Shown here one piece after another: positions 32,626 through 43,930 of a stretch of DNA of 64,000 bases (position 1 is the first letter of the stretch; the number at the start of each line of letters is the position of its first letter). The notes beneath the pieces were generated by a model. That model had not been told where the DNA came from. It was given only the letters and a program-made list of their open reading frames with translations, and made no database searches. The stretch is from Phellopilus nigrolimitatus (taxonomy: Eukaryota > Basidiomycota > Agaricomycetes > Hymenochaetales > Hymenochaetaceae), in assembly GCA_021029095.1 (NCBI GenBank), contig JAJOHG010000050.1:124001-188000 (forward strand), read 5' to 3'. The position numbers were made by a program, and so were the translations under genes.

Positions 32626-33061
32626 CAGGTGGGTGTAGAAAGTCTACGGCCCCCCTAAATAAGGAAGGTGGTTCCCGTCCGCGTCGTGCACACACATGCG
32701 CATCCTCCGCTGTCGTTCACCATTGCCTACAGCACGTTGCCAGCTCAAGTTGCCTCCAAACGCTTTGTATTTTATGTAGTATTTGTGGTGGGGCCTTTAT
32801 CGGACCTACAACCGAGCTTGAAAATGTGGTCCTAGCTACAGCTCAGATCATGTGACAGCAGTGAAAGTGAACGGTGTAACCTCGAATTGACTGTGTATAT
32901 GTTGTATTTGCATCATAGATGTATAAAAAGAAGGCTTTAACAGTTATACATCGTGTTTAGTCTTTTCGTAGGTAAAAATGCGACGATGTGGACATTCGGG
33001 CGGTGCGGACGGGAACCACCTTCCTTATTTAGGGGGGCCGTAGACTTTCTACACCCACCTG
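32626..33061. mobile_element. CAGGYGGGT-family MITE, copy 2 (436 bp)
   Basis: Inverted ends CAGGTGGGTGTAGAAAGTCT, continuing into ACGGCCCCCCTAAATAAGG, about 58 bp long and nearly perfect, flanked by TA (32,624-32,625 and 33,062-33,063). Non-coding. Confidence 0.88.
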
Positions 33062-33949
33062 TATTAGAGGTCTTTCGCAACCAATCCGAGGTGCGATCTT
33101 CCCCGCTTGAAAACGAACGTTCCTTGGAATGATGATAAGCGAGTGGCGTGTGAAATACTGACTAACGTATAGCCGAGGAGATGGCCGCCTCGGCATGACG
33201 GCTAGCGGGCTTGTCACGCATCGGGTCCAGCCTACCGTGGGTATCGATCGACGCTGCCTAAAACGGAGAAAACGAGTCTGGTTTTTCCAGTTTTAGCGGA
33301 GCCGATCGCTTACATAGTATATTTTATACATCTACAGCATATTTGCCTTTCCTTAATTAAATTATAGCATAACACTATATTAATTGTGAGAATGAGTAAA
33401 TGGTGAGAAAAGCCTGCTTTGGTTTTTGCAGCTCCTGGAGGACACGATGGCGGCAGCAGTCGCAATGCATAGCAAGGTTTACTTTCTATGGTAGGTGTTA
33501 CGTTGTGTTACGCTGTGCAATGCGCTTGAGGCGGCGAATTTTCTACGATTATTAATGCGACCTATTTAAGGTTATGCCGAGATATCGAAGCCCGGCACAG
33601 GGTCTGCTAAGCGAGTAGGAATGTTTGATCCAAGCGCAGCTTCGGGTTGATATTTGCCCCTCGGATTGGTTGCGAAAGACCTCTATTTACTAAGATCAAG
33701 AGTGGAAGTGTGGAAGGAGGAAAGGAAGAGGAGAGAGAAAGCAAGCATACATGCAGCGGCTCGCATGCAGTTCTCAACGGGGTGAGCCTCATGCAGCTGG
33801 TCACGTGATAGACTTTTGGGAACCCTGCCATGGTAATTATCTCCCCAATTTTTTTTAAATAATATCTTTGGTAAGCAAAAGTGCAGGATTTATTTGCTGG
33901 GCTCAGGACTTCAAGTTTTTTTTGCGGAGGGAGGGAGAGAAAGAGAAGA

Positions 33950-33983
33950 GAGACGGCTGCATGCCTCGGAGGCATGCAGCATT
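33950..33983. repeat. Short perfect palindrome
   Basis: GCTGCATGCCTC and its inverse around one G, next to the G-run of a Helitron-like 3' end. Confidence 0.5.
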
Positions 33984-34204
33984 TACGGCCAATTCTCACG
34001 GGGGGGGGCCACACAGCCACTCCGCGAACATCACGTGATAGCTTTTTGGGAGCCCTACCCCGGTAAGAGGGAGCTTCGCTCCCAATAATATTTTGGGTAA
34101 GAGAAAGTGCAGGATTTGTTTGCCGGCCTCAGGAGTACTTTTTTTTCCACGGAGGAGGATGGAGGGAAGAAAGAGAGCAGGCATACAGGCGGAGGCACGC
34201 AGCA

Positions 34205-34299
34205 TCATGATCAGTTCTCACGGGGGGGGGGGCCACACAGCCACCCCGTAAACATCACGTGATAGCTTTTTGGGAGGTAAGAGGGAGCTTCGCTCCCAA
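34205..34299 (+). mobile_element. Helitron-like 3' end, second tandem copy
   Basis: ttctcacgggggg ... cacgtgatagctttttggga ... GGGAGCTTCGCTCCCAA then T. About 215 bp after the previous terminus. One loop segment is missing relative to the copy at 34,083. No start is seen for it. Confidence 0.6.
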
Positions 34300-34554
34300 T
34301 AAAGCTGCGTGCCTCTACATACATGTACATGTATGCTTGCTGTCTCTCTCCTCTTTCTCTCCTCTTCTTCCTCCTTTTATACTTGACTGCTGATCTTAGC
34401 AAAAAAGAACCACCACTTTTCTTACAAAATTAAATAAAGTCTAGTGAGGAAAGAATTGGGCTTACCGGCCTCCCTGAAGCGCATCACGTGATCTAGGACC
34501 GTGTGACGCTTTACGGAGATCTTGCACTGGCTGCACTTGAAGCAAAATAACCCT

Positions 34555-35212
34555 GCCAAAAGAGTGTGCACGCTTTGTAATCTGACAAATGATCGGCACT
34601 TCCCAAATGAAGAAATTCCGGTGGCAAAGGCCTTACAGATGGCCAACTTGACGCAATTCAGCTACTCCTTGCTGACTTTTTTTTTTAAGTCATAAAACTG
34701 TATTTTATAGCTATACATACAATAATTACTTGATATGATGTAGCTTGTTTCTGAGAAAAGACTTATAGCAAAGAAAAGAGCAGGAGGTGAGCGCATTTTC
34801 GGCTGGCACGTGACCTCAGCGCACAGGAATGCCCATGCAAACGCGCAGAACGAACTTTTGAGCTCAATTCTCATCCGTTTTGCATAATTTAAGCTGTAGT
34901 GTGCTCAGATGATATGGGGCTGGAAGGTCTACAAGCTTGAGTTTTTAATTTTGCCCTCAAAGTGTCAGAACAGCCATGTAAGACCACTGTTCTGGCACTT
35001 CAAGGGAAAAATCATAAAATCGAGCTTTTAGACCTCCCAGAACCATATAATCCGAGCGCATTCCAGCTTAATTTATGCAAAACGGATGAGAATTGAGCTC
35101 AAAAACTCGTTCTGTAACTTGTCTTTCACTCATGAACCGCAAAACTTCCGTTTTTGGTAGACATGTAAACAACTACAAATGCACACTCTTTTGGCAGGTG
35201 TTGCCTCCCCTG
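34555..35212 (-). mobile_element. Palindromic DNA element, copy 2 (truncated end)
   Basis: Inverted and diverged relative of the 8,559-9,246 element: it starts cctgccaaaagagtgtgcac, has the long internal hairpin centred near 34,990, and ends ctcttttggcaggtgttgcc then tcccctga. The outermost TGAGGGGAGG is missing on the left, so that end is damaged. Confidence 0.75.
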
Positions 35213-35462
35213 ATACAAAAGCTGCAATTACTGGTGGCTATTTAATCCCAGTGAAAATCAACTCGTGTGAAATCGAGCCGTATCGTAGCAGATCGTAGAC
35301 AATCTTGTGTATTCGATTCAAATCGAGTGAACTCGGATGGTGGTTCGAGGGCTGTGTTGCGACTCAATTCAGACGTCTGATTTTCCGTTGCAACTTGCTC
35401 AGGAGATCGACGCGAATGAGAAAAATGGCTAAGTAAAAATAATTTAATAAATTTGCCCAACG

Positions 35463-35545
35463 AACTTTCCGGATCATGTGATGTGTTTCAGGGAGGACAT
35501 TAGTCCAATTTTTTTCTCACTAGACCTCATTTAATTCTGTAGGAA
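35463..35545 (+). repeat. Short dispersed repeat, three copies
   Basis: tcatgtgatgtgtttcaggg onward, with ttttctcactagacctcatt. Related copies are at 32,537-32,612 (+) and 34,425-34,495 (minus). They probably belong to Helitron-like or other element ends. Confidence 0.5.
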
Positions 35546-35639
35546 AAGGGCAAGAATTATTTTCTAAGATTAGGAGTTCAAGTGTGGGGGGAGGAGGAAA
35601 GGAAGAGGAAAGAGGAAGCAAGCATACATGCAAAGGCTC

Positions 35640-35763
35640 GCAGCATCAGTCCGTTCTCACCCGGGGGGGGGGGGGGGGGGGGGGGCACAGCCACCCCGCT
35701 CGTGGTCACATGATCTGTTTTTTTGGCAGCCCCTATCCGTGTAAATGGGAGCTTCGCTCCCAA
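35640..35763 (+). mobile_element. Helitron-like 3' end with 23-G run
   Basis: ttctcacccg followed by 23 G (35,663-35,685), cacagccaccccg, then GGGAGCTTCGCTCCCAA and T. The hairpin spacer has diverged. No 5' end is seen. Confidence 0.6.
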
Positions 35764-36072
35764 TCATAGCGCCAGAAGAACATATGTATATACTACATAT
35801 AAGCTAAACGGGACAGATACAGGCGGCAAGTGCCAGAACTGCTTTACAGAACATGAAAACTTCACTGGTTTGCCAATAATGCACACGGGCATATCGATAC
35901 GCTGGTGAGCTTCCAAGACACAACGAAAGTGTAAATGATACAGAGCCTTTACATATTCTTATCGCATTCGCCTCGCGTTTTCAGCCAGAGACCATACCCA
36001 TGAAAGTTCGCCCACAGAAACCCAAAGAAAGAAATTGAAGAACATTTTGGTGAAGCAAAGCCGCGGCGAAGG

Positions 36073-37474
36073 TCAGCGGTGGTCGAGGGAAAATGACCCC
36101 GATCCGAGGAGCTCATGGTTCCGGCGCATAGATGCGATGCTGCGCGCATTATTTTCCTGGGAAAGGTGTAAGGCATTAAGTCAAAACGGAGTGAAGATTG
36201 TAATTCTTACCGCACAATCGATCTCCAGCATCTGCGCGCGTACCTCGGCGAAATCGTGCTGAAGACCTGAGACCATTCCCTATTGAAAAGATATGAATCA
36301 ATGTTTGAGTTTAATAGAGTACTCCTTCTAATAGACACGACAGCAATTTTAAAAAAATGTACGCCGAGGAACACCGAGATCTGAGTGAAGGTAAAAGTGG
36401 GTTTATTCGAAACCATTACACCCCTTTGTACTACGGCGAAAGAAGGGACAATTGAGGAACGCAATGGGGGAAGGGAATATTGGGGGAGCAGTTCGTAAAG
36501 CGATAGACAGACCTTGGCAGTCTTGCAATTCAATCCTTTGTAGGGTTGGAGCTCTTCTACGGGGATGGGATAGAGGCCTAATCCAAGAAGCTGGCTGTGG
36601 AGCCTGTCGATATGAGCCTCTAAGCTCGCCAAGTAGATTGTGCGGCGATGCGGAGTGCCGAGCGTCGCACTGGGAAGAACGGATATGTCAGTCACGAAGC
36701 TCGCGTTAGGCGAAGTCAGGGAGCTTGAATGACTTACATTTCGTGAGGCGTGAACAAAACATTTTCGAGCTTGTGCGGCCACATGCGTCGGGACCCGTGC
36801 TTCTTGGGCTTGGGGTTATTATTGTTAAAATCGCAGGCTGACTGGTCCGTGTCGATGGCACTCTCGTCACCAGCAGCGGCGGGGCTCTGCTGCTGCTCCC
36901 ATTCGTCAAGTCTGGATTGAAGTGCGGTCGGAGAATTGGGGGAGAACATATCCGAGTTGAAATTTCCCTGACCGGCGAAACCAGAGTCCGGCGGATCAAG
37001 CTCTCCACTTGTACTCGAAGAGAAGGAGACCATGCTGTCAGCAGGAGAGCAATTGGAATAGAGAGTGGAGTTCTCAGGAGACACGACCGCAGAATGATGG
37101 GCCAAAATATGAGAATGGGGAGTTTCAAGAGGACTGCGGTAGCCGGCCACAAAGGAGTTGCCAGATATATCCACAAACGCGGAGGACAGAGGAAGGTTGA
37201 CAGTCTGAAGCGTGGGTTGGTGGTGTTTCATAGAGAAAGCGTGGGAGTCGTCGTTTGGAGTTGAATGGGCATGTTCGAGGCATGGCTGGAGAATGCCTTC
37301 TCCATTGAAAAGAAGTGGGAATTGGACCTCAGGAACGGCGGTCGAGTTGAAACTGGGGTGTTATTAGCATGCACAGAAGCGAGCATGAGGAGCTACGCAC
37401 CTTGGATCGGTGGGATTCTCGGGGAAACTCAAGTAGTTATCGGAGTTGTGGGGAGGGTATGTGTAGAAGGCCAT
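36073..37474 (-). CDS. Intact Ser-rich coiled-coil protein, paralogue of the split gene at 13 kb
   Basis: Five exons: 37,474-37,401, 37,352-36,738, 36,669-36,513, 36,279-36,211 and 36,156-36,073. They sum to 999 nt (332 residues) with all junctions in phase and standard splice signals (gtgcgt..ccccag, gtaagt..cccag, gtctgt..atag, gtaaga..cccag). Start MAFYTYPPHNSDNYLSFPEN. The N-terminal two-thirds is Ser/Pro/Asn-rich. The ordered part begins SRRMWPHKLENVLFTPHEM, then HRRTIYLASLEAHIDRLHSQ and LLGLGLYPIPVEELQPYKGL, NCKTAK, GMVSGLQHDFAEVRAQMLEI: helices with heptad-like Leu spacing. The 13-kb gene aligns over this whole block (WHQHL, KKRYYLDCLEYYV, PIPIE). Function unknown. Dimerisation through the helices and a nuclear role are guesses. 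No disruption is seen. Confidence 0.8.
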
Positions 37475-38822
37475 GGCAAGTAGCACAGGGTGGGTAGGCG
37501 TCGGGGGATGGTGGAGATGAGTATAAAAAAAATAAAGGGTGGACGGTGTTTCATAATAATGGATTATGCCCGCACTCGCTGAGCAGAAGGAAGTCGAGGT
37601 TCAAATGTGAAGGACATATGATCGTCCGGAAAGGGTTATATTTGGAGTAGGAATTACCTCATTGGAAAGGGTAGATACCAGAAAGGGAAAAGAACGCGCC
37701 GATTGGCTGAGTTTAAAAGAGCTTACAGCGATGTGATGCTTCTCTGACGCGGGACACGGTGGCGCTCCGCCAAACGCTTACCTCAGCGCACCGCCCCCGT
37801 GTCCCGGACCCTGACGGGACACCGGTCAAGTTATCGAAATATGAGAGGGATCGAGAAACACGTGGCCTATCTTTCCTTGTGCACCAGATACACGATCATG
37901 CATTTTTGCTCTTAAACTACTATTGGCTTATCGCCTTTTTCACGCGTCCCTGATTCGTTGAACGGCGCAGTGCTCGGTAAGGGGAAAAGCTTCTCTCTGC
38001 GCCCGGACTTCGTTGAACATTGCGTATCGAAGGAAGCAAGCGCTCACAGACCCCAAGTAAGTACGGTTGCAAAAGTATCGCACGTTCTAGCCTTCGTCAA
38101 CGACACAGACGGCGCAGTTACATACATGTTGAAAGAATCGTATCCACACATCAGCACGGTCGGTCGCGCAATTATATCCACTAGTGAATTCACGTTGCCG
38201 TGCTTACCCGCGCACCCTTGATAGATGGCCCCCGATGTGACCTGATGCGCAGTAAATCAAATCTTGAAAAGAAAAGAAAAGAAAAGAAAAGAAAAGGACT
38301 AAGACCATTCTTGTTCCAGAAAAATTAAAATGCACGAAAAAAATGTATGGATCGACTTACGGAGGAGTTTCTACTATTGAACTGTAACCCCCTCGAGTGT
38401 AACGATCTACCGATGGTCTTCTCACCTGTATGTCTTCTCCCGCTATCCGTTTATACGAGGTCATCCCAGAGCTAATATATAATATAATACGGTAGCAAAG
38501 CGGATCACCGCGACCTGCCGCAGTCGCAGGACACGTGGAAGTTCAATGCTTGAGGTCGAGCGGAGGTTGAACCGGCTGGTGCAGATGGTCACACGCAAGA
38601 ATGAGACCGATATGGCGAGCAGCATCAGATGGCGGGTGCGGTGTGTATGAGACGGCGGGTTGGGATGATGGCGCGGTCGCGGTGTTGTCGATTCGCAGTT
38701 TATCTGCAGACGCCGAACTATAGTGCATGTGATATATATTGTTGTCTACCCCGCGCGACGGTTACAAGTCGCAAGATCAATGCAGAATAAATGCCTAAAA
38801 TACAAATAAACGGAGAACAGCG
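37475..38822. other. Intergenic between two minus-strand genes
   Basis: Upstream of the 36-37 kb gene lies a TA-rich stretch at 37,520-37,560. A (GAAAA)6 microsatellite is at 38,266-38,295. Small open frames at 37,759-38,221 look random. Nothing else is supported. Confidence 0.4.
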
Positions 38823-41800
38823 TCAGACGCCGTCCGCTCCGACTTCCTTCGCCTCCAGCTTGCTTTCAATAGGGATATTCGAGGGATGAGTTTGGCCACA
38901 CATGCACTTCACCTTCACCCATAAGTAGCGTCGATATTTCAACCTCTTGTTGAAGTAGTCAATCAACAAAGCAAATTCCTCCTCTGTCTTAGCGATAGCC
39001 ATGCCATGCCCATCTCTGACCAACCCTTCTACGAATGGAATAAGGAGCTTCAGTGTGTGCACGAAATCATGCTCGAATTCGGCTGATCCCTGCCACGCAT
39101 TCGTCAGTGCATGTCCAGAAAACTGGGAGGCTGGAGCTAGCTGGTTTAGATGGTTGAGGAGAATAAGCAGGCTGGAGAGCTGCTCAATGCTTGGAAAGTG
39201 TTCTAGGCCGATGGGCTAGACTTCAGTGACACACGAGATGCACATACATGACAAGCACGCACGCCTTTCTCCATTCTCTTTCGCATATTCGTAGACGTGG
39301 CCCATCATGGATTTCATAAGCAATAAGGGACTTTTGGGATGTTCTGTGTTGGTAACCGGCACGCCGTAATAATGTTCAAACACGATCGCACGCAGTGTCA
39401 TATCGTAGTGCAGGCAGCTGTAGAAACGTCCTCCCAGAGAAAGACAGTCTATCGTGGTGAGAGCTGCATGGGGTGTACACGGGTGCATGTAACTGGGAAC
39501 GGGCGTTCAGTCGTCTGTGAGGGGTCTCCGCGTTGGAATGACGATGCGAATAAGCGTACGTACAAATCATCGCCGCGTCGTAGGTACACAACCTCCCAAC
39601 GTGTGTCTGCATTGTCAAAACCAGACGACTTGGGGTAGAGGCCTTTGTCTTGAGCAATAAGCCACATCTTCGCGCCATCAACAATGTGAATGCGTGTGTT
39701 GGTTCCAGCGGAGTCTATCTGAGGTTTGGAATAAGCCGATCTGTGAGCAGCTAGCATCCAACAGGAAGCTAAAGATGTCGGCCCAAGCTTCGTGCGCCAC
39801 GTGTAGTCCGGGTCGTTGCGCAACAGAAAGCGCCTAACGTCATCAAATTCCCTGCAGACGAACACGTTCAGTGACGGGGAGGATCGGCTTGACGAGGTTG
39901 AGCACTCACAAAGACATGACGTCTCCAGCTAGAGGAATGTAGGGATAATTGTGACACGGTCGTTTGGATGTGTCCTCGGTTTCGTCGACGTCCATTACTC
40001 TCTCATCCGTGTCAAGCTCGCCGCTGGACATCATACGCGCGTGCTCCCTCGCTTTTCTGTCTCTTGTGAGTTCATCCAGCGTAGCCTGGAATAAGTTAGC
40101 TGTCGGATCACTGGCAGGCGCCTTGATTTGGAGATCTACGTTTAGTCGTCAGTGTCATTTAGTGAACTCCAGTAAATTTTTTTAGTTTTTTATGTGCAGT
40201 GCAATGTCTTACCGTGGCATTGCAGAGCACATCCCATATCGACTAGTTTGCCAAGAGCTTCTGAGTCCCAGCCCTTGATACCAAAAAGGCTCATTTCTCG
40301 GCCACCTACGACGTGAATATGATGGTTGCGATAGACACCCAGCCGCTCCTGGTTATTCATTCGCATCCACACAGGCCTCATAATGGAAGCGACTGTCTTC
40401 AACTCCTCTCCACTGACAAATCTCGTCTGCATCCTCTTGAAGACTTTCATATCTGGTTCCTACATATTGGGAATAATTAGGATCGCAAGAGAGCTTGACC
40501 GCGAGTACATATGCAAAACGTAAGTGCGCACCATGCTTCCCCATGAGCCACATTGCACGTTTTTGTCCGTCCAGTCCCGGACTACGAACTTCGCGATCGA
40601 CTCACATCCGGCGTCAGATCCATTCCCGAAGCTGCGTTTGCTACCCGTTTTGGCATACTGTTGCGCGTTCCCTTCCTTCGATTGTATCTCAGTTTGGCTA
40701 CTCTCATCGTTCGGCTTTTCGTTGGACTTCGGCACGACTGGGACGCGAAATTCAAATTTTAGTGTATAGGGAGGCTTAGAAGAGCGGAAAGCATCAGCGC
40801 CGTGTGGTTTGCACATTAGGAAAGATAACGGACGGTAGAACTTACACGAGTAAAGTCGCGTTCAAACGCTCGGGAAAGGACACGGGCGGTCTTGATGGGT
40901 AGCGCATGATCGTCGGAGTGCTTCTCTCTCTCATTTCCTCTCTTCTCTGTATCCCTTCCTGGGTAGCTACCAGTTGCGTTTTCGCTTCTAAGGCCGGAGA
41001 AGCCGACGCCCGCGTTTGTTTCCATTGATCCTAAGTCAGTCGTTTTCCTCTTCTTCATCGCGCGAGTAGACTTCCTCCCCGCGTTTGTGCTCAGGTGCCT
41101 CTTTCCACTTCCACCTGGCCGAGCGGCTGGCTCTGGCTCTGAATCCGCATCTCCCTCTTGCTCTTTCTTCATCTCTAAGCCTTTCGTTCGATCTCCGTCT
41201 CCCGTCTCGCTGTGCACATTGTCTCTGCCCGCGATGGGACGCCCTAATTCCCGCTCACTCTTGTCCCGTTCCTTGCCAGTGCACCTCTTCATTGTTGGAC
41301 CTTGCTCGGATTTGGCGCCCTCAAAAGCGTTTTCCGCCTGCTTAAACGTCTTCTTTGGCTTCGCTTTCAGCTTGGATTCGAGTTTTGCTGGCAGGCTATT
41401 ACCCGTGTCGCGCACCGCTCCTTTTTTTTCTCCCTGTCCTCGAGCCATGTTTACAGAAGAGCTTGCAAATTTGTCTGATTGAGATGTAGAAAATTCTGGC
41501 CGGCTCACAGGAGGTTGCTCTTCGAGGACAGTATCGAGCCAGTCTGGGTTCTCAGAGGTGAGGTCGATGACTTCCTTCGCCACGCCGCGCTTTGGCGCAC
41601 TACAGACGACTTTGGAAAGTTGGTGAACGACCCGGAAATCAATCGGATTCGTCTCCTGTACCTCCTTCAACCGACCGTCCCAGTCCACCTCTTTCAACGT
41701 TCCCGGCTTGAAAGTGTGAGACACGCCTTCCCCAAGCGTGAGTCTCCGCCATTCGACCACCGCCTCGGCCATCACGCTCCTAAATGTGTTGCGCCCGTGC

Positions 41801-43092
41801 ACAGCCATGTCGAGCACGGTATTCAGAAGTGTAAACTCGAGCTTATATCGATCGACGTCTACACCGAGGGACGGATGCATCATGCTCTGATGAAGTGGCC
41901 GTCAGATGTCACGTGTGATGTCACGAAGCCTGCGCCGCACGCACGCACCTCTACAAGACTAAACAGAGGAAGCTTGTTGCTTCCGCTTGAAGTCACTTGC
42001 AATGGACTGAGGAGGCTGATGGGTGAGATCGCCACCATGGCGTATAGCGGGCGAAGAAGGTCATAATCGTCCATGTCCGCGATGCTTCGAGGAAGATCAT
42101 TGCAAAATTGGCTTTTCTCAGCGAGCAGTCAGCCGCAATCGAGGGAACGAAAAAGCGAGAAAGCTCCTACTCTAGATACATTCCCAGACTTTTCACGTCC
42201 GATGGCTTCCCAGGAAGGCGCTCTATCTTCCCGTGTCGCTGTTTTTCCAATGCCAACTGGCGCTGCGTAATGACGATAACTGAGTTGCCGAGGGACGTAA
42301 AGCTGACATTAATGAACCGAGTCGACGTACCAGCACTAGAGCATGTAGTCCGAGTGCTGCCATGCAGAAGTTATTCTCAACCTTGGCCAATTTCACCTTG
42401 CAATCAGCCTCCTTGACACCGGCTACGAGAGAATTCAGAATGACGCATTGGGTTGTTTTGGTGAAAAGCGTTAATGGACCGGACCCCGACGCGACCTTGT
42501 CCTCAGCAACCCTCTCGGAGATGCTTGCTTCAGAGCTGTCCCAGATATCGACGAATGTCTTCAGCGTCTCCGGCCATGAAACATACAAGCCATGTATGGA
42601 TTGAACCCGACTTGGGATCGGAAGTTTCTGTATGTGCGGCTTTTGTGCCAGCCGGTCGTCTCTGGTTCCGTCTGAGACATTAGCCCAGCTGAAATGATCG
42701 AGGATCAGTGCCTGCACCAAGCCGTGGTACCAGTCTACATATCCTGACTTCCCCGGTGTCGATTTAAAAGCGTGCCGAGCGAGTGTGCGTTTGGCTGAAT
42801 CTAGAGACTTGAGGCTCTCGGTGAGTCTGATGTTGAAATCCTGCGTGTTACGATACAGGCTCCAAAGTACGAGTTCCCGGCTCATCTCAGACTGCTTTAC
42901 GGAAGCGGAAGATGAGAAGAGAGGGGGGTCTAAACCGTTGCACGGAGCCCATCTTGACGGTTCAAGGAAATAGTTCGCCGAAGCCCCGACCGGTGTGAAA
43001 AGGAAGACGGCCACGTCCCCGACGCCCTTCTTTTCAGATTCCAGGGATCTCTCCCTCTTGAGCTCCCCGTACCTTATGAGAGCTTCGGACAT
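38823..43092 (-). CDS. Large JmjC/cupin-fold protein with degenerate iron site
   Basis: About ten exons, read by eye. N-terminal part (43,092-42,331): MSEALIRYGELKRERSLESE..., no known domain. An intron at 42,330-42,263 leads to RQLALEKQRHGKIERLPGKP. A further 64-nt intron (donor gtatct) would skip a stop at 42,167 and join to DLPRSIADMDDYDLLRPLYA; without it the locus would be two genes. A long basic linker follows (41,883-40,850, many Lys/Glu, TRAMKKRKTTD). The C-terminal cupin: ASCWMLAAHRSAYS, KPQIDSAGTNTRIHIVDGAK, MWLIAQD, WEVVYLRRGDDL, then TPHAALTTIDCLSLGGRFYS and LRAIVFEHYYGVPV. JmjC-like proteins of mushrooms have HxD here; this one has QID, while the distal His (TPHAAL) is kept. It ends at 38,823. 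Iron binding and demethylase activity are doubtful. Confidence 0.65.
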
Positions 43093-43502
43093 AATGGGTA
43101 GAATATTGCGTCTTGAGTCAAAGTGAAAGGGAGAAAACCGAGGGTAAGCAACGCAGTGTAGTCGTATGTGTCACGTGATATAGACATCGCAGTCGACTTC
43201 GCAGAAGGAGTCGAAAAAAAAGAAGAACACGGAAAAAATAAGCAGGCTTGGGAAACAGGTCGAAAGGTATGTTTGAAAAGATAGGAGTATTATTTTTTAC
43301 CCCTTTGAGATCCCGCCGCTTCCTCCTTTCCGAATATGACGAGAGGATACGAGATGAAATCGCACATCTTCCTTTCCACACATATACTTCTAACGAATTA
43401 TGCTTATGACTGCGCATGGCTCTTCTATTCTATCTCGGAAAGTCTGAAGCGAGGTACAGCCTACTTTGTTTTCCGAGGAACACTTATCCGGCGTGGCTTA
43501 GA
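43093..43502. other. Intergenic, promoter side of the JmjC-like gene
   Basis: No gene seen. 43,190-43,240 is A-rich. It ends where the Helitron-like fragment begins. Confidence 0.35.
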
Positions 43503-43857
43503 AGCAGATATTGAATTGCACCGCATCACGCATTAAAAGGGTTCGAGTACAGGCTCTCGTGGATGGACGCCGCGTGCGACTACATGCGTGTGAGCGGACA
43601 CCGCCGGTCGACGACACCTCCGCGAGCTGCGCGGCGGTGTTGTGCGTGCGCAGCTTCTCTATGACGGTCGCCTTCATCGCGAAGTTGATCCAGTCGAGTG
43701 GGATGATCCAGACGTGTTCCAGCAGAGATTGAGACAGCCTCGAAGGCACGAACCATAATGGGCCAGTTCTCACGGGGGGGCACACAGCCACTCCGAGAAA
43801 GTCACATGATGGCTTTTTGGGAGCCCTACCCGTGTAAATGGGAGCTTCGCTCCCAAT
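43503..43857 (+). mobile_element. Helitron-like 3' part carrying a second PMA1 fragment
   Basis: Ends with ttctcacgggggg, cacagccactccg, cacatgatggctttttggga and GGGAGCTTCGCTCCCAA before T (43,857). It contains the PMA1 tail on the minus strand. The 5' start (ACATGAATTT) is not seen; the left limit is set by the end of similarity and is approximate. Confidence 0.65.
43545..43770 (-). pseudogene. Captured PMA1 C-terminal fragment, second copy
   Basis: Reading from 43,770: FEAVSIS-like start in one frame, then VWIIPLDWINFAMKATVIEK and LRTHNTAAQLAEVSSTGG, followed by an R-domain remnant (ESLYSNP-like) in another frame. It covers the same segment of the proton pump as 11,393-11,620, and it stands the same way round relative to the 3' hairpin. 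The two copies differ by many substitutions, for example an added THNTAAQLAE stretch that the 11-kb copy lacks. So they are not a very recent duplication. Confidence 0.85.
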
Positions 43858-43930
43858 AAAGAAAAGGACACACGGGTTCTAGCATTGAGCAGCTTCTATG
43901 TATTCGACAGGAGACGGGCTACAACTCCTC

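Larger units (their letters stand above)
32097..34083 (+). mobile_element. Helitron-like element, possible complete copy (about 2 kb)
   Basis: Starts ACATGAATTTATATGTGG preceded by A, with the same hairpin and G-run as the 11-kb insert, and could end at GGGAGCTTCGCTCCCAA before T at 34,083. In between: an AT-rich start, a copy of a repeat that starts cacgtgatgtgctttaggga (32,542 on), the 436-bp MITE at 32,626-33,061, and from 33,960 the typical 3' sequence (ttctcacggggg, cacgtgatagctttttggga). No coding region is supported. Assigning both ends to one element is inference. Confidence 0.45.

Noticed and set aside
36669..36738. TEA/ATTS domain in the 36-37 kb gene
   Set aside because: The WPHKLE start is reminiscent of TEA helix 1, but the following sequence lacks the TEA core, and the intron and helix pattern differ.
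38266..38295. (GAAAA)6 as a regulatory element
   Set aside because: An ordinary microsatellite in an intergenic region.
42074..43092. Calling the first part of the JmjC-like locus a separate complete gene ending at 42,167
   Set aside because: It is possible, but a 64-nt intron with good branch and ends removes the stop and joins the frames, and no promoter-sized gap exists. Kept as one gene, with the alternative stated.
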